DNA from: Prevotella sp.
GTDB taxonomy: Bacteria > Bacteroidota > Bacteroidia > Bacteroidales > Bacteroidaceae
DNA: 64,000 nucleotides
Direction of reading: 5' to 3'
Assembly: GCA_017623655.1 (NCBI GenBank)
Contig: JAGAON010000003.1
Coordinates: 186,001 to 250,000, forward strand
The notes below the pieces were generated by a model. That model saw nothing but the letters and a program-made list of their open reading frames with translations. It was not told where the DNA came from and did no database searches. This document shows, piece by piece, positions 35,064 to 43,367 of the stretch. Numbering within the stretch: position 1 is the first letter of the stretch; every line of letters starts with the position of its first letter. Both the position numbers and the translations under genes were made by a program.

Positions 35064-36344
35064 ATGAAAAGAAACCTCGAAACCATCTGTATCCACGGAG
35101 GATGGAAGCCTCAGAAGGGTGAGCCGCAGCAGCTGCCGATCTATCAGAGTACCACGTTCAAATATGACACCAGCGAGCAAATGGCACGCCTGTTCGACCT
35201 GAAGGACTCCGGATATTTCTATACACGCCTCGCCAACCCTACCAACGACGCGGTGGCAAAGAAGATTGCCGCGCTTGAAGGAGGCGTGGGGGCGATGCTC
35301 ACAAGCAGCGGACAGGCGGCTAACTTCTACGCCGTGTTCAACATCTGCGAGGCGGGCGACCACTTCATAACGAGCAACACCATCTACGGCGGGACATTCA
35401 ACCTCTTCGGAGTGACAATGAAGAAACTCGGGATTGAATGCACCTTCATCGACCCTGACTGGGATGACGAGCGCATAGAGCAGGCCTTCCGCCCGAACAC
35501 CAAGTGCTTCTTCGGAGAGACAGTCTCCAATCCCGGAGGCAATATCTTCGACATCGAGCGCTTCGCGGCCATGGCTCACAGGCACGGGGTGCCCCTTATC
35601 GTTGACAACACCTTCGCCACGCCAATCAACTGCCGCCCGTTCGAGTGGGGATGTGACATCGTAACACACTCGACAACGAAATACATGGACGGACACGCGA
35701 CGCAGGTGGGCGGCGTAATCGTGGATAGCGGAAACTTCGACTGGGATGCGCACGCCGACAAGTTCCCCGGCCTGACAACGCCGGACGAGTCTTACCACGG
35801 CCTGACATACACCAAGGCATTCGGCAAGATGGCCTACATGACAAAGCTGATAAGCCAGCTGATGCGTGACCTCGGCAGCATACCGGCGCCGCAAAACTCG
35901 TTCCTGCTCAACCTCGGACTCGAAACTCTCCATCTGCGTATGCGCCAGCACTGCGCCAATGCGCAGCAGGTGGCAGAATGGCTTGAAAGCAACGACAACG
36001 TGGCATGGGTCAATTACGCCGGCCTGAAGTCAAACAAATACCACGCCTTGGCACAAAAATATATGCCTCAGGGCATCTGCGGCGTGATAGCCTTCGGCCT
36101 GAAAGGCACGCGTGAGGACGCCATAAAGTTCATGGACAATCTTGACTTCATATCCATTGTCACTCATGTGGCCGACGCACGCACCTGTGTCCTCCATCCG
36201 GCGAGCCACACACACCGCCAGCTTTCCGATGAACAACTGCGTGAGGCGGGCGTGGCCCCTGACCTCATACGTCTCTCTGTCGGCATAGAGAACGCCGAGG
36301 ACATCATCGCCGACCTGCAACAGGCAATGGAGAAGATGAAGTAA
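35064..36344 (+). CDS. metY: O-acetylhomoserine sulfhydrylase (Cys/Met metabolism PLP enzyme)
   Basis: This 426-residue protein is a full-length trans-sulfuration-family enzyme. Seen: [20 protein letters not shown] at the start, the [12 protein letters not shown] substrate region, [20 protein letters not shown] and the PLP lysine in [11 protein letters not shown] (Lys206), with the arginine of [14 protein letters not shown] near the end. Family members of this length (about 420-430) that contain a [17 protein letters not shown] segment make homocysteine directly from O-acetylhomoserine and sulfide. Methionine gamma-lyase is the main alternative and cannot be fully excluded from sequence alone. 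No S-box or other methionine riboswitch is evident in the short leader. Confidence 0.87.
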   Translation: MKRNLETICIHGGWKPQKGEPQQLPIYQSTTFKYDTSEQMARLFDLKDSGYFYTRLANPTNDAVAKKIAALEGGVGAMLTSSGQAANFYAVFNICEAGDHFITSNTIYGGTFNLFGVTMKKLGIECTFIDPDWDDERIEQAFRPNTKCFFGETVSNPGGNIFDIERFAAMAHRHGVPLIVDNTFATPINCRPFEWGCDIVTHSTTKYMDGHATQVGGVIVDSGNFDWDAHADKFPGLTTPDESYHGLTYTKAFGKMAYMTKLISQLMRDLGSIPAPQNSFLLNLGLETLHLRMRQHCANAQQVAEWLESNDNVAWVNYAGLKSNKYHALAQKYMPQGICGVIAFGLKGTREDAIKFMDNLDFISIVTHVADARTCVLHPASHTHRQLSDEQLREAGVAPDLIRLSVGIENAEDIIADLQQAMEKMK

Positions 36345-36395
36345 GGCCGCCTTTTTCCGCATCGTAATACAGCGGCATACATACCGCCATAATGC

Positions 36396-36425
36396 AATGC
36401 CGCACTCCATACGGAGTGCGGCATT
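36396..36425 (+). terminator. Intrinsic terminator after metY
   Basis: Perfect 13-bp arms AATGCCGCACTCC and GGAGTGCGGCATT around a 4-base loop, followed by TTACTTG, 51 bases after the stop. Confidence 0.8.
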
Positions 36426-36457
36426 TTACTTGTAAACAAAATCACTCTGCCGTCGTC

Positions 36458-36771
36458 GAACCCCGAAGGGGTGAAATATCCAAGCACAGGGTGTAAGCCC
36501 TGTGTAAAGGTGGTATATCCGCAAAACGTATTGGAAACCTCGAAGCCGGCAGGCGAGGCGGGAGTATGCCGCCGAGGGGTGACATATCCATCGCATATTA
36601 TATACCATGACATAAATTTATGGTGATTATTTCACACGATTTTATTCCACCCCTCGTCGCACTTCGTGCTCCTCGCCTGCCGGCTTCGGGGTTTCCGATA
36701 CCATTTATCTCGTCCGAATGATAACACAGGGTTGACACCCTGTGCTTGGATATTTCACCCCTTCGGGGTTC
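36458..36771. repeat. Large nested inverted-repeat element, copy 3
   Basis: A 314-bp element with ends GAACCCCGAAGGGGTGAAATA and TATTTCACCCCTTCGGGGTTC. The left spacer ATATCCAAGC and the right GCTTGGATAT are exact complements and differ from the other copies. The inner arms are AACCTCGAAGCCGG facing CCGGCTTCGGGGTT. Confidence 0.85.
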
Positions 36772-36820
36772 GTAACACTATGTCGCGGCGGTGTCTGCAA
36801 CGTTTTTGAATGGCGATATT

Positions 36821-36919
36821 TTGTAGGGACACACCTTGGTGTGTCCGGTTTCGTTTGCCGGTACGTCCGAACCACCGTGTTTCCCCATGTCGGCGGACGC
36901 ACCAAGGTACGTCCCTACA
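36821..36919. repeat. GGACGCACC palindrome pair, copy 3
   Basis: A 99-bp copy with arms GGGACACACCTTGGTGTGTCC (left) and GGACGCACCAAGGTACGTCC (right). Each arm has changed separately while keeping most of its own palindrome. Confidence 0.75.
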
Positions 36920-37018
36920 TCATTATCGTGGGGGAATATCGTTACCTTTTCGTAATGTGTTATTATTAAAAGAATGTTAAAAACGATGCAATTTGCATAC
37001 TGTTTTACAAAAAATATG

Positions 37019-37026
37019 TATCTTTG
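37019..37026 (+). promoter_or_regulatory. -7 element for the secreted-protein gene
   Basis: TATCTTTG matches TAnnTTTG; the leader to the ATG at 37134 is about 100 bases and AT-rich. Confidence 0.65.
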
Positions 37027-37133
37027 CATAAAAATTATGTGCGCCCATGCGTGAACATAACGGCAATAGGCGTGGAATAAAAGTATAGCAGCGGCTTTTA
37101 CTAATACATAAAATAATAACTAACTTATAACAA

Positions 37134-39170
37134 ATGAAAAGATTATTACAGTTTTTTACACTGCTCGCCTTGGCACTTGTTGGGGGGGCACAAACGGCAT
37201 TGGCGGAAGAAACAACCGAATGGTTAACCGTTAAAAGTTGGAATCTAAAAACTCTAAGTTGGACAAAAGAGACAGGATTCGGAACCAATACAATTACAAT
37301 TAATAAAGTAGCTTGCACCTATTGTACAGGTGCATTGGAGGGGCTGGCTCTACAAGGAGGGACTGGAACAAGTTGGACAGTAAATTCTAGTGGTTTAACA
37401 CAGGGTAATGGAGGCAGAAATATTGCAATTCTTGACTTGAAAGCTGGAGACGTTGTTAATATATCTACAGCGACAACTCTATCAAGTATTGTTAATGGTA
37501 CAGGAGAAACATATACAGGAGATTGTTCTTTTACTGTAACGCTAGATGGAGCATTTGGTTTTAATACAACTCGAGGTGCTTACATATCAAAGATAGAGGT
37601 TATTAGGGAAAAGAAAGCTGGAGTATGTGAAAAACCTGGATATAACCTTTCGGCAGCTGGTACATCCCGTAAGTTTACTTTATCCTGCATGACAGGGGAT
37701 GCTGTGATATATTATTCAGAAACAGAACTTGCCGTCGGAGATGATGGCTGGAAAGTATATACCTCAGAGGTTACAACAGAAGCAGAAAACATCTATGCTT
37801 ATGCAAAGACAGCAGATGCAACATCAGAGGTTATAAGTTTTAAGACTGGTGCAGGTGCTGCAATAAAGTTGAATGCTCCTGTAATTAGCAGGGATTCTTA
37901 TTCTGGCGGCAATTATATTGTATCATTTTCTTCAACACAGACAGATTTGTCAGTGGTACCTTCTTCGGTAGCTTATTCTTACAGCATTGATGGAGGTGAA
38001 TTTCAAACAGGGGCAAATGCAAAGGTAGCAGAAGGTTCTACAATAACTGTAGTTGCAACATCTGATGGCTATGATAATTCAGAGAAGGTGGCCTGGACTT
38101 CAAAGTCGCGTCCGACAGATTTGACACAAATATGGAAACAAGATTATACAAACCTTACATCTGTTACGGGTGATGGTGCGTATGGTGTAGTTTTGTCTTC
38201 TGATGCAGCTTTCTCCTGCAATGATAAGGATTTTTATAATATAACAGGTTATAATGGAGGAAATGGTAATATTGATGTTGTGGTAAATGATAATGTCGGA
38301 CTGAATACAAGTGAAAATTTTTATCTTCGTTGTAACGGAAACAACTCTGGTATTTTACAAAATAAAAAAACAGGTTATTTAGGAATTAAAAATCTTTTAC
38401 CGGGGCAGACAATAATTATAACAGTAAGTAATGTACCGCTAAGGGCAGATTATGGAGTAACTCTTGAAGAGGGTATGTCAACTTCATCAGAATATTATTT
38501 TACTGCTACAGGCACAACGGCTTCTATCGTTGTTCCAAATGGTACATATAACTATGTTAAAACTATTGAGGTAAAGGGTAAAACAGAAACAATCACTCTT
38601 CCCGCCGACTACACTTATTCTACATTCTGCTCTACAAAAGCGCTTGACTTTACCGACAATTCAGACGTAGAGGCTTACATTGCACAGGTGGAGAATGATG
38701 GTGTTACCGTTACTCTTACAAAAGTTGAGCAGGTTCCTGCCGGTGAGGGCGTGATATTGAAGAAGACAGGCGATAACACTACCGCTGCAGTTAAGGTATT
38801 GGCAAGTGCCGAGGCATTAAGCAACAATGCTCTTGTAGGTGTAACGGAGGCTAATACCGTTTCATTGGAGACATTGGCAGCAGCAGGCAACGCATACGTG
38901 CTTGTTAGTGACGAGAAGTTCAGCAAGGTGTCAGAGGGCGCAAGCGGTTACATTTCTGCCGGAAAGGCTTATCTGGAATACATACCGGTTGCCGGTGCGT
39001 CTGTAAACAGCCTGAGAATTTCTTTCGGCGAGCCAACGGCTGTGGCTGACGTGGAGGCTAAACAGGAGACGGGGGATAACGCAATATATAATGTACAGGG
39101 CATCCGTGTTAGTAAGCCAACAGCACCGGGTATGTATATCATGAACGGTAAGGCGTTTATCGTGAAGTAA
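37134..39170 (+). CDS. Large secreted protein with a chitobiase-C-terminal-like domain
   Basis: This 678-residue protein has a signal peptide ending ALVGGAQTALA. An N-terminal beta-rich region (about 30-160) is followed by a segment like the chitobiase/beta-hexosaminidase C-terminal domain (about 172-240: FTLSCMTGDAVIYYSETELA, IYAYAKTADATSEVI), another Ig-like region (about 250-325), a carbohydrate-binding-like beta region (about 330-485) and a C-terminal region with TYSTFCSTKALDFTD (about 488-640). It ends with a Bacteroidales-type tail IYNVQGIRVSKPT...MYIMNG. The middle (about 37200-38590) is visibly AT-richer than the C-terminal part, suggesting a composite origin. The ligand is unknown; the tail may direct surface attachment or type IX-like secretion. 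Confidence 0.78.
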   Translation: MKRLLQFFTLLALALVGGAQTALAEETTEWLTVKSWNLKTLSWTKETGFGTNTITINKVACTYCTGALEGLALQGGTGTSWTVNSSGLTQGNGGRNIAILDLKAGDVVNISTATTLSSIVNGTGETYTGDCSFTVTLDGAFGFNTTRGAYISKIEVIREKKAGVCEKPGYNLSAAGTSRKFTLSCMTGDAVIYYSETELAVGDDGWKVYTSEVTTEAENIYAYAKTADATSEVISFKTGAGAAIKLNAPVISRDSYSGGNYIVSFSSTQTDLSVVPSSVAYSYSIDGGEFQTGANAKVAEGSTITVVATSDGYDNSEKVAWTSKSRPTDLTQIWKQDYTNLTSVTGDGAYGVVLSSDAAFSCNDKDFYNITGYNGGNGNIDVVVNDNVGLNTSENFYLRCNGNNSGILQNKKTGYLGIKNLLPGQTIIITVSNVPLRADYGVTLEEGMSTSSEYYFTATGTTASIVVPNGTYNYVKTIEVKGKTETITLPADYTYSTFCSTKALDFTDNSDVEAYIAQVENDGVTVTLTKVEQVPAGEGVILKKTGDNTTAAVKVLASAEALSNNALVGVTEANTVSLETLAAAGNAYVLVSDEKFSKVSEGASGYISAGKAYLEYIPVAGASVNSLRISFGEPTAVADVEAKQETGDNAIYNVQGIRVSKPTAPGMYIMNGKAFIVK

Positions 39171-39207
39171 TCTATGTTTCATCAGTAAAAACAAGAATAT
39201 AGCAACT

Positions 39208-39372
39208 ATGAAGAAGAATTATATAGCACCGGCAGTAGAGGTGTATGAGATGGAGTCTGACGTAATGCAGTGGACGATTAGCGGTAGTTTCACAGGTACA
39301 GATGCCGATGTCCGTTCAATAAAGAGTGATTTTGTCTTTGAGGATGAGGACGAGGATGATTATAAGTGGTAA
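39208..39372 (+). CDS. Small acidic protein of the MKKxYxxP type (54 residues)
   Basis: The frame at 39208-39372 encodes 54 residues beginning MKKNYIAPAVEVYEMESDVM, a pattern I associate with a family of short Bacteroidales proteins of unknown function. Then come a Ser/Gly/Thr middle and a very acidic end (FEDEDEDDYKW). It starts 37 bases after the secreted-protein stop, has no promoter of its own and is followed by a strong terminator, so the two genes probably share a transcript. There is no signal peptide or membrane segment. The length falls below common ORF cut-offs. Confidence 0.7.
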   Translation: MKKNYIAPAVEVYEMESDVMQWTISGSFTGTDADVRSIKSDFVFEDEDEDDYKW

Positions 39373-39407
39373 TAAGCGCAGGGCGTGATAGCCTTGGTGC
39401 ATATAGT

Positions 39408-39443
39408 AACAGCCACCATTCCTATTATGGAATGGTGGCTGTT
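39408..39443. terminator. Intrinsic terminator after the small acidic protein
   Basis: Perfect 15-bp arms AACAGCCACCATTCC and GGAATGGTGGCTGTT with a 6-base loop, 35 bases after the small-gene stop; TGTAGTTGTTG follows. Confidence 0.8.
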
Positions 39444-39522
39444 GTAGTTGTTGTAGGATATTGTGCCGCCTGTTATACATATCTCTATACATATAGATGT
39501 TGCATATCTTTGGCTCATGTAT

Positions 39523-39530
39523 TACCTTTG
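39523..39530 (+). promoter_or_regulatory. Orphan -7 element pointing into the end of mutL
   Basis: TACCTTTG on the plus strand has no plus-strand gene behind it; mutL ends at 39634 on the other strand. It could start a small RNA antisense to mutL or be a leftover. Confidence 0.35.
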
Positions 39531-39633
39531 CAGAACTTTTGGCGGGGATGGGCTGACGCTTCACCTATTATATATAATATAAGCGGTGACCCATAACCTA
39601 AAACCCATAACCTTTAACCTTCCAATCTCGCAC

Positions 39634-41553
39634 TCACTTGAACCGCTTTACGATTTCGTCGTGTGTTATGATGGTGATAATGCGTTTTCCGTCGGCGGTA
39701 TATTTCTGTGTCTTACACGCGAAGAGTTGCTTCAGCAGATTCTCCATGTCTTCGTTGGAGAGGAACTCTCCGTAGGGTGTGGCCGCTTTCCGTGCCAGTC
39801 CGCCGGCCAGTATGTTGTGTATCTTCTCTGTTGCGGTGACGTCTGTATCCATGGCTTCCGTCACAAGGTCGCTGACAAGGCGCACGGTGTCAAGCCCTCC
39901 GAGTCCTGCCGGTATGCCGGCGATGGCATAACTGCCGCCTCCGAGGTCTGTTATCTCGAAGCCGAGTGTGCGCAACTCGTCGAGTATGACGGCGATGGTA
40001 GGGACGCAGGATGGCGGGAACTGCACCATCTCGGGGAAGAGAACCTTCTGCGTGTGGGCGTTGCGCGTCTCCAATATGTTCATGTACTGTTCAAATAGGA
40101 TGCGCTGGCTGGCACGGTTTTGGTCGGTTATCATCAGTCCTGACTGTACCTGTGTCACGATGTAAGAGCCGCGCAGCTGGTAATGTTCCGTGGCTCGCCC
40201 TGCGTTGACGGCCTGCATATCGGTGTCTGTGGTGTCTGCTGACGGCTTGCCGCTGTCGTAATCTTGCCATGACAGGCGTGAACTGAACAGTGTGTCGTTG
40301 CCTTTCTCCTTATTTATATGTGACGTGTTGTCGTCCTCCGGTGTGCCGAACAGTTCTTCCCAACCCTTGGCTGCCTTGCGTTGCGGGGTGTAATCCGCGG
40401 TATGCGGCTTCCCGTTGGCGGGTGTGCTGTTGGTGTGTGCCGGTGTGTGGAAGGGGTTATACTGCGGGTTGAAGTCGATGCGTGGCGCCTCTATTGGGTC
40501 GGCTGACGGGTTGAACACGGGTATGTCGGGCTTGCCTTCCGTGTCAAAGTCGAGTGTAGTGATGTCAGAGAACTTGCCTATGGCGTCGCGTACGGCGGCC
40601 ATGAGTATCTGCCAGATGTCCCGTTCGTTGTCGAACTTTATCTCTGTCTTCACCGGGTGTATGTTGACATCTATGTCTTGCGGGTCAACGGTAAGGTAGA
40701 TGAAGTATGATACCTGTTCTCCGTTGGGCACCAGACGGTCGAAAGCTGTCATCACGGCCTTGTGGAAGTAGGGGTGCTTCATATATCGTCCGTTGACGAA
40801 GAAGAACTGCTGGAAGCCTTTTTTCTTTGCCGACTCGGGCTTGCCGACGAAGCCGGTGATATTGCATAGCGTGGTTTCTGCATTGACGGGCAGCAGTTCT
40901 TGGTTGATGCGCTTGCCGAATATGTCTATTATGCGTTGGCGTGTGGTTGTGGCGCGCAGTTGCTTCATCTCCGTCCCGTTGCTGTAAACGGAGAAGTTGA
41001 TGTCCGGATAGACGAGTGCTATGCGTTCAAACGCCTGCATGATGTTGTTCATCTCGGTGGCGTTTGTTTTCAGGAATTTCCGTCTTGCGGGGATGTTGAA
41101 GAATAGGTTTTCGACGAGGAAGTTGGCTCCTACGGGGCATGATACCACCTCCTGCTCTATGAAATGCGAGCCGGAGATGACTATCCGAGTGCCTGTATCG
41201 CTGTCTTTGGTTCGTGTTTGCAGTGTTACCTGTGCCACTGCGGCTATTGATGCCAGTGCTTCTCCGCGGAATCCCATGGTGCGGAGGCTGAAAAGGTCTT
41301 GTGCCTGTCGTATCTTTGATGTGGCATGACGCTCGAAGGAGAGCCTTGCGTCGGTGTCGGACATGCCTTTCCCGTTGTCGATAATCTGTATGGATGCCTT
41401 TCCTGCGTCGCATACAAGGATGTTAATCTCGGTAGCTTCGGCGTCGATGGCGTTCTCAACCAGTTCCTTTATCACTGACGCGGGACGCTGTATCACCTCG
41501 CCTGCGGCTATCTGGTTGGCCACGGAGTCGGGCAGCAGTTGTATGATGTCCAT
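39634..41553 (-). CDS. mutL: DNA mismatch repair protein MutL
   Basis: This 639-residue protein has the GHKL ATPase domain (about 1-330) with IAAGEVIQRPASVIKELVEN, DNGKGM (59-64) and GFRGEALASIAAV (94-106), a Pro/Asn-rich linker (about 345-445) and a MutL C-terminal dimerisation domain (about 450-639). The endonuclease motif DQHAxxExxxxE seen in many MutL proteins reads DQNRASQRILFE here, with the His and the first Glu replaced, and no C-terminal CPHGRP-like motif is visible, so it may not nick DNA itself. It is the last gene of the guaB-led run, 36 bases after the OstA-like gene. Confidence 0.95.
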   Translation of the reverse strand: MDIIQLLPDSVANQIAAGEVIQRPASVIKELVENAIDAEATEINILVCDAGKASIQIIDNGKGMSDTDARLSFERHATSKIRQAQDLFSLRTMGFRGEALASIAAVAQVTLQTRTKDSDTGTRIVISGSHFIEQEVVSCPVGANFLVENLFFNIPARRKFLKTNATEMNNIMQAFERIALVYPDINFSVYSNGTEMKQLRATTTRQRIIDIFGKRINQELLPVNAETTLCNITGFVGKPESAKKKGFQQFFFVNGRYMKHPYFHKAVMTAFDRLVPNGEQVSYFIYLTVDPQDIDVNIHPVKTEIKFDNERDIWQILMAAVRDAIGKFSDITTLDFDTEGKPDIPVFNPSADPIEAPRIDFNPQYNPFHTPAHTNSTPANGKPHTADYTPQRKAAKGWEELFGTPEDDNTSHINKEKGNDTLFSSRLSWQDYDSGKPSADTTDTDMQAVNAGRATEHYQLRGSYIVTQVQSGLMITDQNRASQRILFEQYMNILETRNAHTQKVLFPEMVQFPPSCVPTIAVILDELRTLGFEITDLGGGSYAIAGIPAGLGGLDTVRLVSDLVTEAMDTDVTATEKIHNILAGGLARKAATPYGEFLSNEDMENLLKQLFACKTQKYTADGKRIITIITHDEIVKRFK

Positions 41554-41589
41554 AGGGTTTGGTCGTTTTTGTAGGGTTGTTGTTACGCG

Positions 41590-43341
41590 TTAGCTGTCTT
41601 GATTCTCCTTTGCCGGCTCCGCATTATCCGTTGTTTCGGTCGTCTTGGCGGGCTGCGGAGCGGTTAGGTTTATCTTCCTTCTCGGTGCTTCACGCCGCTT
41701 TTCCTCTTTCAACTCCATTCCTGCGGTTTTTGGTTTCCACACGAAAATGTCGTCTTTTGACGTGGGACGCATATAGCCGAACCATGCGAAATTGGGCAGT
41801 TTGTGCTTGTCCGGCGGCGTTTGTGTCAGCGGGTACAACGTTCCAGTGTTGGCACACATCCATATTCTGTCGAGTGTCCTGTCGGGCTTGATATACATTT
41901 TCATGGTGTCCGTCTCCGTGTAGTTAAGCCCGATGATGGTGGAGTCGGCGTCATCGATGGGGTAATACACCACTTTCACGTTTGAAACGGCCCAGTTTTC
42001 ACGCAGTTGTCCGTCCTTGAAGTAGGCCCGCATATCTCTTGACGCCACTTGGTTGTAATGTATTGAGTCGTCCATCATCTGTACGGAGAGGGCTTGCGAG
42101 AGCACTTCCGCATAGCGTATGGTGGAATCGTTCATATAGACCTTTATCTTTTCGCCGAGCAGTTGGTTGCCCATGTTCCACACAATGGGGTCCTTATACA
42201 TCGTCATGCACGAGTCTTCGGTGTGATATACAAGCGAGTCACATACCGCTTGCAGGTCATTTCGGAACGCCCTGACGTGGTTGTAGCAGTATATCTCGCG
42301 CCGGACGCTGTCGGTGTTGATGTCTATGGTGTGTATCTTTATCGTGTCTCCGTGCATCCATAGCGTGTCTTTCTGTGAGTAATCCACCGCCACGGCACGC
42401 TTTGTGGCATATCCGTCGCCTGTGTGCTTTTCGTAATATACATGATTCCCGAGCAGCATATTCCTGTTTACGGTATCGACATATATTGCGTTCCCGAAGC
42501 CTTCGTTGATGCCTGTCTTGTCATTGCTGTACAGAGTGTCGGCCGTTATGGTCTTTGCCCCGTTGTAAACGGTGGAGCGCGAGAACAGTTCCGAGTTGTC
42601 GGTGCCGGTATTGTAGAAACCGTTGGTGGTGTGAACAATGCTGCCTTGTGACTTGATTACGGATGGTCCGGTGACGTGTGCCAATGATGTCTTGTCGTAA
42701 TAATATAGCGTGTCGGTGTCAATCCGCAACCCTTTGTCGTTTGTCAGCACGACGTTGAAGTAGAACTCCGAATGCCTTGTGTCGGTATAGTGTCTTCCCC
42801 AGTCAGCTGTCAGCACGTCCTTGCCTTTTGTCAGCTTTATGCCTGCCGCCCCGTAAGCGTCGGCAAAGGAATAGATACGGTCGTAGTCGAGTGTGTCGCA
42901 GTACAGTTTTGACTTGCGGTGTGTGAGTATCACGTTCTCCCATGCGTGTGCAACCTCGGCGTTTCCGTCGTAATACCCCTTGTCGCTGGTCAGTGTCAGC
43001 GTGTCCCCCTGCCACATCCTGACGTGTCCGAAGGCGCGGAACGAGTTGCTGCTTTCATAGAAATACGCGCTGTCACAGGTGAGATACATTCCTTTGTGCA
43101 GGAACTTCACATTGCCACGCAGGAACTGTGCGTCGGGGGTAGGGCCGTAAATGTCGTATGACAGCGTGTCGGCATGTTGCAGATACACCTTTGTGTCAAC
43201 CTTGTTCTCTTTCCTTGCGGTGTTTGTCCGCTTGCCCTTCGGCCTGCCGGAGAGTACTGCGGTAAAGGCAAAAAGACACAGAACCATTAATGTCATGATT
43301 CTGTGTCGGCGGTATTGTGTGTTAAGACGCTTTCCGTTCAC
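41590..43341 (-). CDS. OstA/LptA-like periplasmic protein
   Basis: This 583-residue protein has a signal-anchor-like start (RIMTLMVLCLFAFTAVLSG) and repeated OstA-type beta-strand units: FLRGNVKFLHKGMYLTCDSA, NSFRAFGHVRMWQGDTLTLT and DTLYYYDKTSLAHVTGPSVI are examples. LptA-type repeats form a beta-jellyroll bridge that carries lipopolysaccharide across the periplasm. It is longer than E. coli LptA and has a basic/Pro-rich C-terminal tail (about 530-583), as in the Bacteroidales OstA-like family. It lies between surA-type and mutL genes. Confidence 0.87.
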   Translation of the reverse strand: MNGKRLNTQYRRHRIMTLMVLCLFAFTAVLSGRPKGKRTNTARKENKVDTKVYLQHADTLSYDIYGPTPDAQFLRGNVKFLHKGMYLTCDSAYFYESSNSFRAFGHVRMWQGDTLTLTSDKGYYDGNAEVAHAWENVILTHRKSKLYCDTLDYDRIYSFADAYGAAGIKLTKGKDVLTADWGRHYTDTRHSEFYFNVVLTNDKGLRIDTDTLYYYDKTSLAHVTGPSVIKSQGSIVHTTNGFYNTGTDNSELFSRSTVYNGAKTITADTLYSNDKTGINEGFGNAIYVDTVNRNMLLGNHVYYEKHTGDGYATKRAVAVDYSQKDTLWMHGDTIKIHTIDINTDSVRREIYCYNHVRAFRNDLQAVCDSLVYHTEDSCMTMYKDPIVWNMGNQLLGEKIKVYMNDSTIRYAEVLSQALSVQMMDDSIHYNQVASRDMRAYFKDGQLRENWAVSNVKVVYYPIDDADSTIIGLNYTETDTMKMYIKPDRTLDRIWMCANTGTLYPLTQTPPDKHKLPNFAWFGYMRPTSKDDIFVWKPKTAGMELKEEKRREAPRRKINLTAPQPAKTTETTDNAEPAKENQDS

Positions 43342-43367
43342 GTTCTTTTACAGTAGTTATTCGTTCC

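Noticed and set aside
34995-35951. A 318-residue minus-strand frame opposite metY.
   Set aside because: Antisense shadow of a PLP enzyme with clear motifs on the plus strand; no recognisable domain.
37134-39170. Calling the secreted protein a definite type IX secretion substrate.
   Set aside because: The tail IYNVQGIRV...MYIMNG resembles sorting tails but also occurs in Bacteroidales lacking that system; no T9SS gene is in the window.
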